NCBI GenBank assembly: GCA_944323805.1
Contig: CALUTW010000020.1
Coordinates: 1-37,904, forward strand
Length of the DNA: 37,904 nt
Source: an uncultured Bacteroidales bacterium
Lineage (GTDB): Bacteria; Bacteroidota; Bacteroidia; Bacteroidales; UBA932
Direction: 5' to 3'
In this document: positions 1 to 8,559 of the stretch, piece by piece
Position numbering within the stretch: the first letter of the stretch is position 1
How the letters are laid out: the number at the start of each line of letters is the position of its first letter
Program-made: the position numbers and the translations under genes
The notes under the pieces: model-generated
Database searches by the model: none
Told to the model about the DNA's origin: nothing
What the model saw: only the letters and a program-made list of their open reading frames with translations

Positions 1-33
1 TCTAGTTTGATTTCAAAACTATACTTCATAACA

Positions 34-68
34 AAACCCCGAAAGTTTTTTGTCTAACTTTCGGGGTT
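34..68 (-). terminator. Hairpin terminator after the S9 peptidase gene
   Basis: Positions 35-45 and 58-68 are perfect 11-base inverted repeats (AACCCCGAAAG / CTTTCGGGGTT) with a 12-base loop. Read on the minus strand the stem is followed by a short T-rich run (TTTTGTTATG). It lies about 30 bases past the stop codon of the S9 peptidase gene, so it most likely ends the recG-WYL-S9 transcript. It could also act on a plus-strand gene to the left, outside the window. Confidence 0.75.
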
Positions 69-97
69 CATGTCAAGAATTAGTCGCCCTCTCTTTT

Positions 98-2557
98 TTA
101 TTCTTCTGTCTTGCACCACCTGTCGAGCCAGCGGAAGTATTCCCTGTGCCAGTATAGAGCATTCTGAGGCTTGAGTATCCAATGGTTCTCGTCAGGGAAG
201 ACTATCAGCCTTGATGGTACTCCCATCAGCTGTGCGGCATTGTATGCGGCCATTCCCTCATCGACAGGGACGCGGAAGTCCATTCCGCCATGGGTTACCA
301 GGATAGGTGTGTCCCATTCCGTCACAAGCTTGTGAGGGGAGTTCGCATAATGTCTGACTGCTTTCGGGGCATTGCTCCATGGGGAGCCGCCCTGACGGAT
401 GCCTCCGAAAGTCTCTCCGTCGCCGGCCGGACCCACAGGGCAATCCGGAGTGCCGACCCTGCTGTCTGCCTCATATTCATGCAGGCCGCCATTATCCCAG
501 TTCGCAAACCACATCTCTTCTGTGGTCATGTACATGTGCTCCTCGTTGAATATGCCGGCATGCGCGATGAATGCATCGAATGTATTCCTGTGTATGCCAG
601 ACAGATAGTAAATCGAATATCCGCCGTAGCTGGCTCCGCATGCCGCCATTTTCCCTACGTACGGCTCTGCTTTCAGCGCACGTGCCGCAGAGAGATAGTC
701 CTGCATGTTAAGTCCGCAATAGTCTCCGGATATCTGTTCTGTCCAGTCCTGTCCGAATGCGGTAGTCCCGCGCCTGTTCGGCAGCACGGTTATGTATCCC
801 TGAGATGCCATGAGCCGGTAGTTCCATCTGTATGACCATCCCTGGCTGAGAGTGCCCTGTGGCCCTCCGAGGCATATCAGGATTGAAGGATATTCTTTTG
901 AAGGATCGAAGTGCGGCGGGTAGATGACCCAAGTGAGCATGTCCTTGCCGTCGACGGTCCGGATGTACCGGGCTTCTGTCAAAGGCTCGTCAAGGGAGTC
1001 GAGAATGTCCTTGTTCTCTGCCGTAATTGCCTTGTAGGCGACAGGTTCGCCTATGACCTTGCATGCGCCTTTCAGTGGCTTGTTCTGCACGGCATCCCCG
1101 CAGTGCCCGCCGTTGTCTGGAACAGCTTCCCGGCCGATTGATACGGCGACGAGTTCATCCGGGAAATCCATGCTGCACCATGTCGTGAGCAGGGAAGTAC
1201 ATCCGTCTGCCTCCATGATATGGAAAGGCGAACCGAAATCATACCACATGTCCTCTCCGGTAATGCGCTCGACAGTTTCCGTGCCTGTGCCGGAGTCTGA
1301 CGCAGAGCCGGAGACTGAGGCTCTGAATATGCCCTGTATTCCCTCTGCAAGGGCATTGAAGTAGATATGCCTTGAGTCATGGCTCCAGACCGGCCCGGCA
1401 GCATTGTATCTGAAATCCGCAGTGAGGTCGCGTATGCCGGAAACGGTCAGGCCCGTAATGTCCCCGATGTTCCTGATGCCGGCGGCATTTGCCGGAGCAC
1501 AGTTAATGTCCGCAACCATAAGCCTCTGCTTGTCTGCCTCGTATCCATCTCTTTCCATGCTTATCCAGCACAGCATGCTGCCGTCAGGCGACCATACGGG
1601 ATTGGTATCATACCCGCCTTTCATGTCGATTACAGACGTTTTTCCGGTGGATACCTCATAAATGTAGATTTCAGTGTCTGTGGAGAATGCGTATTTCTTT
1701 CCTGTGAGTTTCCTGCATGAATATGCGATGTATCTGCCGTCAGGACTCCAGGAGAGCTGCTCTATGCCGCTGAACGGTTCTGTCGGGAGCTCATACGGTT
1801 CCCCGTTCAATATGTCGGTGGACGAATCCTTCGTTATGCTTTTCCTGCCGGACTTGCCGGTTGCCAAGTCTGCTACAAATGTGTGCGGTATGTTTTCTAC
1901 CCAATGGTCCCAGTGCCTGTACATGAGGTCATCTGCGGATATCGCAGAGGAGTTCGTGATGTCCGGATACAGGTCGGACGGCTTTTTCAGGCTGCTCTGT
2001 ACGGAACTTACATACATGACCTGCGACTGGTCCGGAGACAGCTTGAATTCACTGATTCCGTCGGGTATGTCGCTGAGCTGTACGGCCTTGCCGAGTCTTT
2101 TCCTGCCTTCCTTCCCTTTGACTGGAGCGGACCATATCTGACCGTCCTGTATGTATATCAGCCGTTTGCCGTCATGACTCCATCTCGCGTTGCTGAAGCT
2201 TTTGCCCGAGCGTGTCAGCTGCTGACGTCCGCTGCCGTCGGTATTGATGAGATACAGGTTGTTGCAGGACCTGTTGTCCTTGACGGATGTATAGGATACA
2301 CCATATAATATTGTCTTCCCGTCCGGGGATACCTGTGGGTCGGATACTTTCCCGAATGACAGCAGTATTTCAGGGGTCATGACCCCGTCATTTGCCTGTA
2401 TTCCGGGCTTGCCGATGAATTCCATCTTTTCTTTTTTCATATTGTCAATCCGTTTTTCTGAAAAACCGGTTGCCCTGTCCGCCACAGCGAGGACAACGAT
2501 AAGAAGCAGGATGATTCCTGCAGCTGTTCCGGTTGAAAATTTTTTCCGTGTAGTCAT
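98..2557 (-). CDS. S9 family serine peptidase (prolyl oligopeptidase/dipeptidyl peptidase type)
   Basis: 819 residues. Residues about 11-26 form one hydrophobic segment after a basic start (MTTRKK), so the protein is probably exported or membrane-anchored in the periplasm. The first two thirds hold repeated PD40/beta-propeller blades (for example SPDGRYIAYS and SPDGSMLCW). The C-terminal third is an alpha/beta hydrolase with the nucleophile elbow GASYGG (Ser643), Asp760 in GGMDFRVP and His792 in ENHW, a complete catalytic triad. Family members cut short peptides, often after proline or as acylaminoacyl peptidases; the exact specificity cannot be read here. Its ATG overlaps the stop of the upstream WYL gene by four bases (ATGA), which indicates translational coupling. 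Confidence 0.93.
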   Translation of the reverse strand: MTTRKKFSTGTAAGIILLLIVVLAVADRATGFSEKRIDNMKKEKMEFIGKPGIQANDGVMTPEILLSFGKVSDPQVSPDGKTILYGVSYTSVKDNRSCNNLYLINTDGSGRQQLTRSGKSFSNARWSHDGKRLIYIQDGQIWSAPVKGKEGRKRLGKAVQLSDIPDGISEFKLSPDQSQVMYVSSVQSSLKKPSDLYPDITNSSAISADDLMYRHWDHWVENIPHTFVADLATGKSGRKSITKDSSTDILNGEPYELPTEPFSGIEQLSWSPDGRYIAYSCRKLTGKKYAFSTDTEIYIYEVSTGKTSVIDMKGGYDTNPVWSPDGSMLCWISMERDGYEADKQRLMVADINCAPANAAGIRNIGDITGLTVSGIRDLTADFRYNAAGPVWSHDSRHIYFNALAEGIQGIFRASVSGSASDSGTGTETVERITGEDMWYDFGSPFHIMEADGCTSLLTTWCSMDFPDELVAVSIGREAVPDNGGHCGDAVQNKPLKGACKVIGEPVAYKAITAENKDILDSLDEPLTEARYIRTVDGKDMLTWVIYPPHFDPSKEYPSILICLGGPQGTLSQGWSYRWNYRLMASQGYITVLPNRRGTTAFGQDWTEQISGDYCGLNMQDYLSAARALKAEPYVGKMAACGASYGGYSIYYLSGIHRNTFDAFIAHAGIFNEEHMYMTTEEMWFANWDNGGLHEYEADSRVGTPDCPVGPAGDGETFGGIRQGGSPWSNAPKAVRHYANSPHKLVTEWDTPILVTHGGMDFRVPVDEGMAAYNAAQLMGVPSRLIVFPDENHWILKPQNALYWHREYFRWLDRWCKTEE

Positions 2558-3477
2558 GGTCTATTGTTGTTTTGTACATTTCCGTATAATGCCGCCGTCA
2601 TTGCAGCACGTCCTGCCAGCTCCTCCCTGAGATGTCCCGGAGACAGCACCTCGATTCTCGGGCTGAGTCTGAAGAGCTCCATCACAAGGCTTTCATTCGG
2701 ACTCGCAAATATGGAGAATACCGTGCAGTCACCTGTCTTTGACAGGACTTTCTGGCTTCTGTGCAGGGGCAGGTCCTCTATATAGCCGGCCTCCTTGCCC
2801 GTTGCCATGAACACAATCTCCTCCGGTCTGGTATCGGAAAGATAGACTCCGAAGCTGGTGCTGAACAGCTCGTCGACATCGAATCCTGCCGGCATCCTGA
2901 AATGCCTGCCGGTCACTGTCATCGAGGTAATCCTGTCCATCCCGTATACTCTTATCCGGCTGCGTTCGACACAATATCCGATGATATACCATCTGCGGGA
3001 GCTTTCCTTGACCGCATACGGCCGGACGGTGTACGAGGACGGCTCTTCCCCCGAATATTTCCTGTATCTGATAGTAATTTCCAGATTGTCAGTCATGGCA
3101 TCCATGACAGCCGCGAGATGCCGGTGTCCTGACGGGATGTCCTCTACGGATACCCGTCCCGAAAGCCTCTCCCTGCTGAGGGACAGGATGTTGTTCACTG
3201 TGAATGTGTTTATCAGCCATGCCGATGCGGCATTGCTGTCCGCAACATCTTCTGAATACCTTATGAAGTATCTGTTTGTACTCCTGTCGCATTCAATCCT
3301 GATGTTGAATATCTCTTCTATTGCTTCACGGTGGTTGTTGAACGAGCGTCTGGCATATGCGGAACCGAAACGGCTTTCCCACATGTCCGAGAGCTCACGT
3401 ATCGAAAGCCCCCTGTCCCCGGCCCGTATGAATATCTGTATGAGCCAGATGTATTTCTGCAGAAGTTCTGTTACCAT
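2554..3477 (-). CDS. WYL-domain transcriptional regulator
   Basis: 307 residues. Residues about 1-70 resemble a winged-helix DNA-binding domain (LSIRELSDMWESRFG, then a basic AYARRSFNNHREAI helix). Residues about 120-220 match the WYL ligand-sensing domain, with a strand pattern including YRKYSG, VRPYAVKESSRRWYIIGY and RIRVYGMDRI. A C-terminal WYL extension follows (ETVF-like strand region, then SPNESLVMELFRLSPRIEVLSP in shorter blocks). WYL regulators commonly sense nucleic acid or small molecules, and some control DNA-damage or phage-defence genes. The gene lies 23 bases after recG and overlaps the S9 peptidase start, so it is likely co-transcribed with both. Its target cannot be told from the sequence. 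Confidence 0.88.
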   Translation of the reverse strand: MVTELLQKYIWLIQIFIRAGDRGLSIRELSDMWESRFGSAYARRSFNNHREAIEEIFNIRIECDRSTNRYFIRYSEDVADSNAASAWLINTFTVNNILSLSRERLSGRVSVEDIPSGHRHLAAVMDAMTDNLEITIRYRKYSGEEPSSYTVRPYAVKESSRRWYIIGYCVERSRIRVYGMDRITSMTVTGRHFRMPAGFDVDELFSTSFGVYLSDTRPEEIVFMATGKEAGYIEDLPLHRSQKVLSKTGDCTVFSIFASPNESLVMELFRLSPRIEVLSPGHLREELAGRAAMTAALYGNVQNNNRP

Positions 3478-3500
3478 ATGGATTTCAATGTATGCATGGC

Positions 3501-5774
3501 TCAGCTTATCTTGCTGTAGTCGCGTATCCGGTATTTCTCTTTCCTCAGTTCCTCCCTCAGAATAGCGTTCCTGTCGCTTGAGAGGGTCGGGTCGTCCTTG
3601 AGCACGGATTCCGCATATTGCCTTGCCTCGTTCAGGAGAATCCCGTCCCTGGCAAGCGAGGCTATGTTGAGATTGACCGGAAGCCCGCTCTGCTGCGTGC
3701 CTTCCAGGTCTCCAGGGCCTCTCATCTTCATGTCCTCCTCTGCGAGCTCGAATCCGTTCTCAGTCGCGCACATGAGCTCTATCCTGTGCTTCGACTCCTT
3801 GCTGATACGGTGTCCTGTCATCAGTACGCAGTATGATTTTTCCGAGCCTCTTCCGACGCGACCCCTCAGCTGGTGCAGCTGGCTCAGTCCGAACCTTTCG
3901 GCGCTTTCTATGACCATGACCGATGCATTCGGCACATCGACCCCCACTTCAATCACGGACGTCGCGACAAGGATGTTTGCCCTCCCGGCCGCAAAGGCGT
4001 CCATATTGAATTTCTTGTCCTCATTGCTCTGCTTCCCGTGTACGATGGCTGTCTTGTAGGGAGGGAACGGGAATGCCTGCACAATCTGTTCGAAACCCAT
4101 CTCAAGATTCTTGTAGTCGGTCTTTTCACTTTCGAATATGAGAGGATAGACCACGAATATCTGCCGTCCGAGGGCGATCTGCTCCTTCATGAATTTGAAC
4201 AGGGCAGGTCTGCGGCTTTCCGTGGCATGCATGGTCAGTATCGGCTTTCTCCCCGGAGGAAGTTCGTCTATTACAGATACATCGAGGTCCCCGTACAATG
4301 TCATCGCGAGTGTCCTCGGGATAGGTGTGGCTGTCATTACCAGGACATGCGGAGGCCTGCCGCATGATGACTTCTGCCAGAGCCTTGACCTTTGCTCCAC
4401 CCCGAAGCGGTGCTGCTCATCGATTACAGCGAGTCCGAGGTTCCGGAATACCACATTGTCCTCGAGCAGGGCGTGTGTGCCCACAATGATTCCGATGGAG
4501 CCGTCCTCGAGTCCTGCATGGATCTCCCGGCGCTCTGCCGTACGGCTGCTTCCGGTCAGGAGGGCAACCTTGACACCTGTCGGGGCAAGGTATCGGGAGA
4601 TATTCTTGAAATGCTGCTGGGCAAGCACTTCTGTCGGGGCCATGATGCATGCCTGATAGCCGTTCCCTGCAGCGATGAGCGAAGTCAGGACCGCGACCAT
4701 GGTCTTGCCGCTTCCGACATCTCCCTGCAGCAGCCTGTTCATCTGGTGCCCGCTCTTCATGTCATCCCGGATTTCCCTGATGACACGTTTCTGCGCCCCT
4801 GTCAGAGGGAACGGCAGGGCTCCGTAGCACAGATTGAAATATTCCCCGACCTTAGGCATCATTATGCCGTTCTCGTTCCTGCTGCGGATGTATTTCTGTT
4901 TCAGGAGAGAAAGCTGCAGATAGAACAGCTCCTCGAATTTCAGCCTGTATCTTGCCTTTGCGAGGGATTCCTGGTCAGCAGGGAAATGTATGTTCCTCAG
5001 CGCAAAATGTATGGGCACGAGCTTCTTTTCTTTCAGGATGTATTCCGGGAGGGATTCCCTTACATCAGGGAGGACAGCATTTAGCGCTGCTGCCTGCAGC
5101 CTGTTCATCAGCTTGCCTGTAATGCCGGCATTCCGCAGCTTTTCGGTGCTTGCGTAGACACCTGTCATCGTGCCGGCAGTGATGAATCCCGCCTTGATTC
5201 CCGTCCCGGTGCTTACGGCGTAGTCCTGGACGTTGTCCACTTCCGGATGCACCATGTTCAGCCTGCCGTTGAAGACGGACGGTTTCCCGAAGAATATGAA
5301 TTCCTTTCCCGGCTCCAGCTTCCCGTAAATCCATTTTATCCCCTTGAAGAATACAAGCTCCATCATTCCGCTCCCGTCCGACACTGTTACCTTCATTCTC
5401 TTTACGGCATTGAACCTTATCTCCTGCTGCCGGCTTCCGTCCCCGTTGCCCTGGCCAGCCGTCTGTGCTGTGCCGCCGATGCCGGATGCCGTTTCGCCAC
5501 CGGTCCCTGGAAGCACGGGGATATCCTGGAATACCGGCCCCGCAGTGCCGTACAGCTCCCTTGACATGACTTTCGCACGTATCTGGATATGCGCCATGTC
5601 AGGTACGGCATCAGCTATGCGTATGACAGAGCTCCTGTCTATGTACCTGTACGGGTACAGACGGACCAGGTCGCCGAATGTCGACACACCCAGCTCCTTT
5701 TTCAGGAGGTCCGCCCTTCTGGGCCCCGCCCCGGGAAGAAACTGTATGTCATTTTCAAGTGCTCCGGCTCCCAT
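3501..5774 (-). CDS. recG: ATP-dependent DNA helicase RecG
   Basis: 757 residues from the ATG at 5774. RecG reverses stalled replication forks and migrates Holliday junctions. The N-terminal wedge/OB domain (residues about 1-260) is followed by SF2 helicase motifs: Walker A GDVGSGKT near residue 350, DEQHRFG (motif II) near 450, TATPIPRT (III), and LRGRVGRG with a C-terminal block. The frame is open upstream to a TTG at 5795, but that TTG lies inside a promoter -7 box (TAATTTTG on the minus strand), so the ATG is preferred. Compared with the E. coli protein (693 aa) it carries a Gly/Thr/Gln-rich insertion at about residues 78-118 in the wedge domain. It is the first gene of the minus-strand unit recG-WYL-S9 peptidase. 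Confidence 0.97.
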   Translation of the reverse strand: MGAGALENDIQFLPGAGPRRADLLKKELGVSTFGDLVRLYPYRYIDRSSVIRIADAVPDMAHIQIRAKVMSRELYGTAGPVFQDIPVLPGTGGETASGIGGTAQTAGQGNGDGSRQQEIRFNAVKRMKVTVSDGSGMMELVFFKGIKWIYGKLEPGKEFIFFGKPSVFNGRLNMVHPEVDNVQDYAVSTGTGIKAGFITAGTMTGVYASTEKLRNAGITGKLMNRLQAAALNAVLPDVRESLPEYILKEKKLVPIHFALRNIHFPADQESLAKARYRLKFEELFYLQLSLLKQKYIRSRNENGIMMPKVGEYFNLCYGALPFPLTGAQKRVIREIRDDMKSGHQMNRLLQGDVGSGKTMVAVLTSLIAAGNGYQACIMAPTEVLAQQHFKNISRYLAPTGVKVALLTGSSRTAERREIHAGLEDGSIGIIVGTHALLEDNVVFRNLGLAVIDEQHRFGVEQRSRLWQKSSCGRPPHVLVMTATPIPRTLAMTLYGDLDVSVIDELPPGRKPILTMHATESRRPALFKFMKEQIALGRQIFVVYPLIFESEKTDYKNLEMGFEQIVQAFPFPPYKTAIVHGKQSNEDKKFNMDAFAAGRANILVATSVIEVGVDVPNASVMVIESAERFGLSQLHQLRGRVGRGSEKSYCVLMTGHRISKESKHRIELMCATENGFELAEEDMKMRGPGDLEGTQQSGLPVNLNIASLARDGILLNEARQYAESVLKDDPTLSSDRNAILREELRKEKYRIRDYSKIS

Positions 5775-5792
5775 GGTCAATTGCTGTTTACG

Positions 5793-5800
5793 CAAAATTA
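5793..5800 (-). promoter_or_regulatory. Putative -7 box of the recG promoter
   Basis: Minus-strand TAATTTTG matches the Bacteroidetes -7 consensus TAnnTTTG. No good -33 TTTG was found 19-21 bases upstream, so the call rests on the -7 box and on its position about 20 bases before the recG ATG. If used, the leader is only about ten bases long, and the upstream in-frame TTG could not be the start. Confidence 0.5.
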
Positions 5801-5890
5801 GAAAAAATGATTCAAATAATCAGTTCCGGATGTAACGACCGGAGCCATAAATGGGAGATTTCCCCAATATTGAATGTCGGGGGACTTGTC

Positions 5891-5921
5891 TTTCCGAATT
5901 TCCCCTTTTTCATTATCTTTG
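5891..5921 (+). promoter_or_regulatory. Putative promoter of pdxA
   Basis: TATCTTTG at 5914-5921 is a full match to the Bacteroidetes -7 consensus. TTTC at 5891-5894, 19 bases upstream, is a one-mismatch -33 element. The pdxA start codon follows 21 bases after the -7 box. Together with the recG box on the other strand this makes 5775-5942 a divergent promoter region. Confidence 0.6.
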
Positions 5922-5942
5922 CAGAATTGAAAATATCGGAAT

Positions 5943-7022
5943 ATGGCAAAGAAACTTGTTGTGGGTATAACCCAGGGGGACGGGAACGGCATCGGATACG
6001 AGGTCATAATAAAGGCTTTTGCCGATGAGCGGATGCTGGATATCTGCACTCCCGTGATATACGGCTCCTCCAAGATATTCGGATTCTATAAGAAACAGAT
6101 CCATAACATAGACCAGATCAATACAAACGTCATTAATTCGGCCAGGGATGTCCATCAGAAGAGGGTAAATATCGTGAACTGTCTTCCGGACAATGTGTTC
6201 GTCGAGCCCGGACAGCCTACGCCGGAGTCGGCCAAGTCGGCCATGACGGCTCTTAAATGTGCAGTCGAGGATGTCCGGAACGGATATATCGATGTCCTGG
6301 TCACGGCACCTATCAATAAAAGGGCCATGGTCAGCGAAGGGTTCGGCTATACCGGACATACAGAGTATCTGGAACATGAGTTCGGTGTCGAGGAAGGGCT
6401 GATGATAATGGTAAGCGAACGTCTAAAGGTGGCTGTCGTTACAGGGCATATCCCGTTCAAGGATGTCTCATCGAGCCTGTCGACAGACCTTATACTCAAG
6501 AAGCTGAGGATAATGAATGCCTCCCTGATGCGGGATTTCGGCATCATGAAGCCTAAGATAGCCGTACTGGGGCTCAACCCACATTGCGGGGACGGCGGAC
6601 TGCTCGGGGATGAGGAACAGTCGATAATCCTCCCTGCCGTAAAGGCTGCCAATGAAGAAGGCATCCTTGCATTCGGCCCGTACTCCCCGGACGGGTTTTT
6701 CGGTCTGGGCAATTACAGCCGGTTCGATGCCACTCTCGCCATGTATCACGACCAGGGGCTTATCCCTTTCAAGGCGCTTGCCTTTGAGGAGGGAGTCAAC
6801 TATACTGCGGGGCTTCCTGTCGTGAGGACATCCCCGGACCATGGGACGGCATATGACATGGCCGGAAGAGATATGGCTGACCCGATGTCGATGATATCGT
6901 CCATATATGCCGCCATTGACATTTATAACCATCGCCTGCAGTATGATGAAATGCAGGCGGGACGTCTGCAGCCGGGCCATGCAGCCCAGGACAGGCCGCA
7001 GAGAGGAAATGTGATAGAGTGA
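5943..7022 (+). CDS. pdxA: 4-hydroxythreonine-4-phosphate dehydrogenase PdxA
   Basis: 359 residues, in the cytoplasm. PdxA oxidises 4-phosphohydroxy-L-threonine with NAD in the deoxyxylulose-phosphate-dependent route to pyridoxal phosphate. Recognised by the start VGITQGDGNGIGYEV, the GHTEYL substrate/metal motif, LGLNPHCGDGG, YHDQGLIPFK and the VRTSPDHGTAYD block; the histidines in these are the usual divalent-metal ligands. It is about 30 residues longer than the E. coli enzyme, mostly in a polar C-terminal tail after residue 330. Its stop overlaps the GTG start of rnhA by four bases (GTGA), so the two are translationally coupled. Confidence 0.96.
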   Translation: MAKKLVVGITQGDGNGIGYEVIIKAFADERMLDICTPVIYGSSKIFGFYKKQIHNIDQINTNVINSARDVHQKRVNIVNCLPDNVFVEPGQPTPESAKSAMTALKCAVEDVRNGYIDVLVTAPINKRAMVSEGFGYTGHTEYLEHEFGVEEGLMIMVSERLKVAVVTGHIPFKDVSSSLSTDLILKKLRIMNASLMRDFGIMKPKIAVLGLNPHCGDGGLLGDEEQSIILPAVKAANEEGILAFGPYSPDGFFGLGNYSRFDATLAMYHDQGLIPFKALAFEEGVNYTAGLPVVRTSPDHGTAYDMAGRDMADPMSMISSIYAAIDIYNHRLQYDEMQAGRLQPGHAAQDRPQRGNVIE

Positions 7023-7504
7023 GACCTCCGATATTCATCTATACGGACGGATCATCCAGAGGAAATCCCGGCCCAGGGGGCTATGGGGTCATCCTCCGGT
7101 GCGGGGACAGGGAGCTTGAGCTGTCAGGAGGCTTCTCATGCACTACCAATAACAGGATGGAGCTGCTGGCGGTCATCAGAGGGCTTGAGGCAGTACGGTG
7201 GGATAATGCCGAGATCCATATATGGAGCGATTCTTCGTATGTCGTCAATGCTGTCAATAAGGGCTGGCTGCTCAACTGGGAGCGCAAAGGCTTTGCGAAG
7301 GCAAAGAACCCGGACCTGTGGCGCAGATTCCTGCCGCTTTACAGAAGGCACAGGGTCGCTTTCCACTGGATAAAGGGCCATGCCGGGCATCCGGAGAACG
7401 AGAGATGCGATGCCATGGCTGTTGCAGCGGCCATGCAGCCGTCCCTTCCCGAGGATACGGGTTACATCGCCGCAGAAAATCAGGACAGCGTACTGTCCAT
7501 GTAA
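7019..7504 (+). CDS. rnhA: Ribonuclease HI
   Basis: 161 residues. It cleaves the RNA strand of RNA-DNA hybrids (R-loops, primers). The DEDD active site is complete: Asp10 in YTDGSSRGNPG, Glu48 in NNRMEL, Asp71 in WSDSSYV and Asp131 in ENERCD. The basic-handle segment KGWLLNWERKGFAKAKN is also present. The start is GTG at 7019, inside the pdxA stop (GTGA); no later start would keep Asp10. Length matches bacterial RNase HI (about 150-160). Confidence 0.96.
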   Translation: MRPPIFIYTDGSSRGNPGPGGYGVILRCGDRELELSGGFSCTTNNRMELLAVIRGLEAVRWDNAEIHIWSDSSYVVNAVNKGWLLNWERKGFAKAKNPDLWRRFLPLYRRHRVAFHWIKGHAGHPENERCDAMAVAAAMQPSLPEDTGYIAAENQDSVLSM

Positions 7505-7517
7505 ATATGGTGCTGAT

Positions 7518-8462
7518 ATGAAAACAGTGATTCCATCCCGTCCGGCAGTATCGGTAATAGTGCCGGTATATAATTCGGCATCGACTCTCGAACGGTGTCT
7601 TGAAAGCCTGCTTGCCCAGTCTTTCACTGATTTCGAGATTATACTGGTCGATGACGGCAGCACGGACGGCTCTGCAGACATATGTGCGGGATATAGCCGG
7701 CATGACAGCCGGATAAAGGTCATCTCCCAGCCTAACAGGGGCGTCTCGGCTGCAAGGAATCTCGGGCTGGACAATGCTTCGGGGGAGTATGTGGCATTCT
7801 GCGACAGCGATGACATGGTGCGTCCGTCATGGCTGTCATCGATGATGGCTGCTGCAGGAAAGGCCGGTCTGGTTGTATGCGGATACAACATATACAGGAA
7901 CGACACCGGGGAATGGGAGCAGAAGACGCTCGGGCATACGGAGATATTCACTGACGATGATGTACTCCTGGAGACCCTGCTGAGCTGCAGCCTTCTGCAG
8001 TTCGTCTGGAACAAGCTCTTCAACATGAAGATAATACGCGAATCCGGGCTGAGATTTGAAGAGTCGTTTACCGTCTTTGAGGACGAGTATTTTGTCCTTG
8101 GCTACATAATGAACATAGGCAAGGTCATATGCATACCTGAATGCACTTATGACTACTGGCATCCTGCGGATTTCATGAAGAAATATGATTTCGGCATAGA
8201 CTCATTCAAGGCGGTGGTGGAACGGATTTACGCCATTGTGAAGAATGTCCAGGGTCATCTCCGCCTGCCGTCAATCGTATACTGGTACAAGATTGCGCTC
8301 GGACGTTATGTCTCCACGCATTCATACGAAGAATCAAAGGATTACCTTTTGTTTGCAAGGAAGCTTGCCATATCGTTCCATGACGGGCCTCTCAACCATC
8401 TTACCGTACGTTTCCTGCCTCCGGGACTGCTGTATCTCCTTCTGAAGGCAGTGCATCACTGA
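7518..8462 (+). CDS. Family 2 glycosyltransferase
   Basis: 314 residues from the ATG at 7518. Residues about 9-110 form a GT-A nucleotide-sugar binding fold: VSVIVPVYNSASTLERCL, LVDDGSTDGS, RGVSAARNLGL and the CDSDDM segment that supplies the metal-binding Asp pair. No transmembrane segment is obvious. The frame stays open upstream to 7380, but that part lies in another frame over rnhA and looks like read-through, so the ATG 13 bases after the rnhA stop is chosen. Position just before the dTDP-rhamnose genes suggests a role in cell-surface polysaccharide assembly, but sugar and acceptor are unknown. Confidence 0.88.
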   Translation: MKTVIPSRPAVSVIVPVYNSASTLERCLESLLAQSFTDFEIILVDDGSTDGSADICAGYSRHDSRIKVISQPNRGVSAARNLGLDNASGEYVAFCDSDDMVRPSWLSSMMAAAGKAGLVVCGYNIYRNDTGEWEQKTLGHTEIFTDDDVLLETLLSCSLLQFVWNKLFNMKIIRESGLRFEESFTVFEDEYFVLGYIMNIGKVICIPECTYDYWHPADFMKKYDFGIDSFKAVVERIYAIVKNVQGHLRLPSIVYWYKIALGRYVSTHSYEESKDYLLFARKLAISFHDGPLNHLTVRFLPPGLLYLLLKAVHH

Positions 8463-8475
8463 CAAAATGTTGTCA
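8460..8475. repeat. Inverted repeat over the rfbA -33 region
   Basis: TGACAA (8460-8465) and TTGTCA (8470-8475) are a perfect 6-base inverted repeat with a 4-base spacer. It begins in the stop codon of the glycosyltransferase gene and covers the putative -33 TTG of rfbA. It could be a repressor site; there is no T-run to make it a clear terminator. Confidence 0.4.
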
Positions 8476-8500
8476 GGTTTGTAATATTTTCATAAATTTG
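8470..8500 (+). promoter_or_regulatory. Putative promoter of the rfbACDB operon
   Basis: TTG at 8470-8472 (-33), a 20-base spacer and TAAATTTG at 8493-8500 (-7) fit the Bacteroidetes primary sigma consensus. It lies directly after the glycosyltransferase stop and 59 bases before the rfbA ATG, so rfbACDB can be transcribed apart from pdxA-rnhA. Confidence 0.65.
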
Positions 8501-8510
8501 AATCCCATAC

Positions 8511-8543
8511 CGGGCCGGGGGTTATATTTTCTTTTCCGGCCTG
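8511..8543 (+). other. Hairpin in the rfbA leader
   Basis: GGCCGG at 8513-8518 pairs with CCGGCC at 8536-8541; with flanking C-G and G-U pairs the stem reaches about ten pairs around a 13-base AT-rich loop. It starts just after the expected transcription start and ends 16 bases before the rfbA ATG. It could affect mRNA stability or translation; no T-run follows. Confidence 0.45.
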
Positions 8544-8559
8544 AGGAAAAGGTTAAGAT

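Noticed and set aside
290..835. 181-codon open frame on the plus strand
   Set aside because: It lies wholly opposite the S9 peptidase coding region, has no family motif and starts without a promoter; it is a frame shadow.
2858..3565. 235-codon open frame on the plus strand
   Set aside because: Antisense to the WYL regulator and the end of recG, with biased composition and no family features.
4392..5084. 230-codon open frame on the plus strand
   Set aside because: Antisense to the RecG helicase core; no independent support.
7380..7517. N-terminal extension of the glycosyltransferase
   Set aside because: The extra 46 residues overlap rnhA in another frame and are Arg/Pro/Cys-rich read-through; the ATG at 7518 begins the GT2 fold properly.
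7136..8026. 296-codon open frame on the minus strand
   Set aside because: It runs opposite both rnhA and the glycosyltransferase, whose active-site motifs are clear; no recognisable domain.
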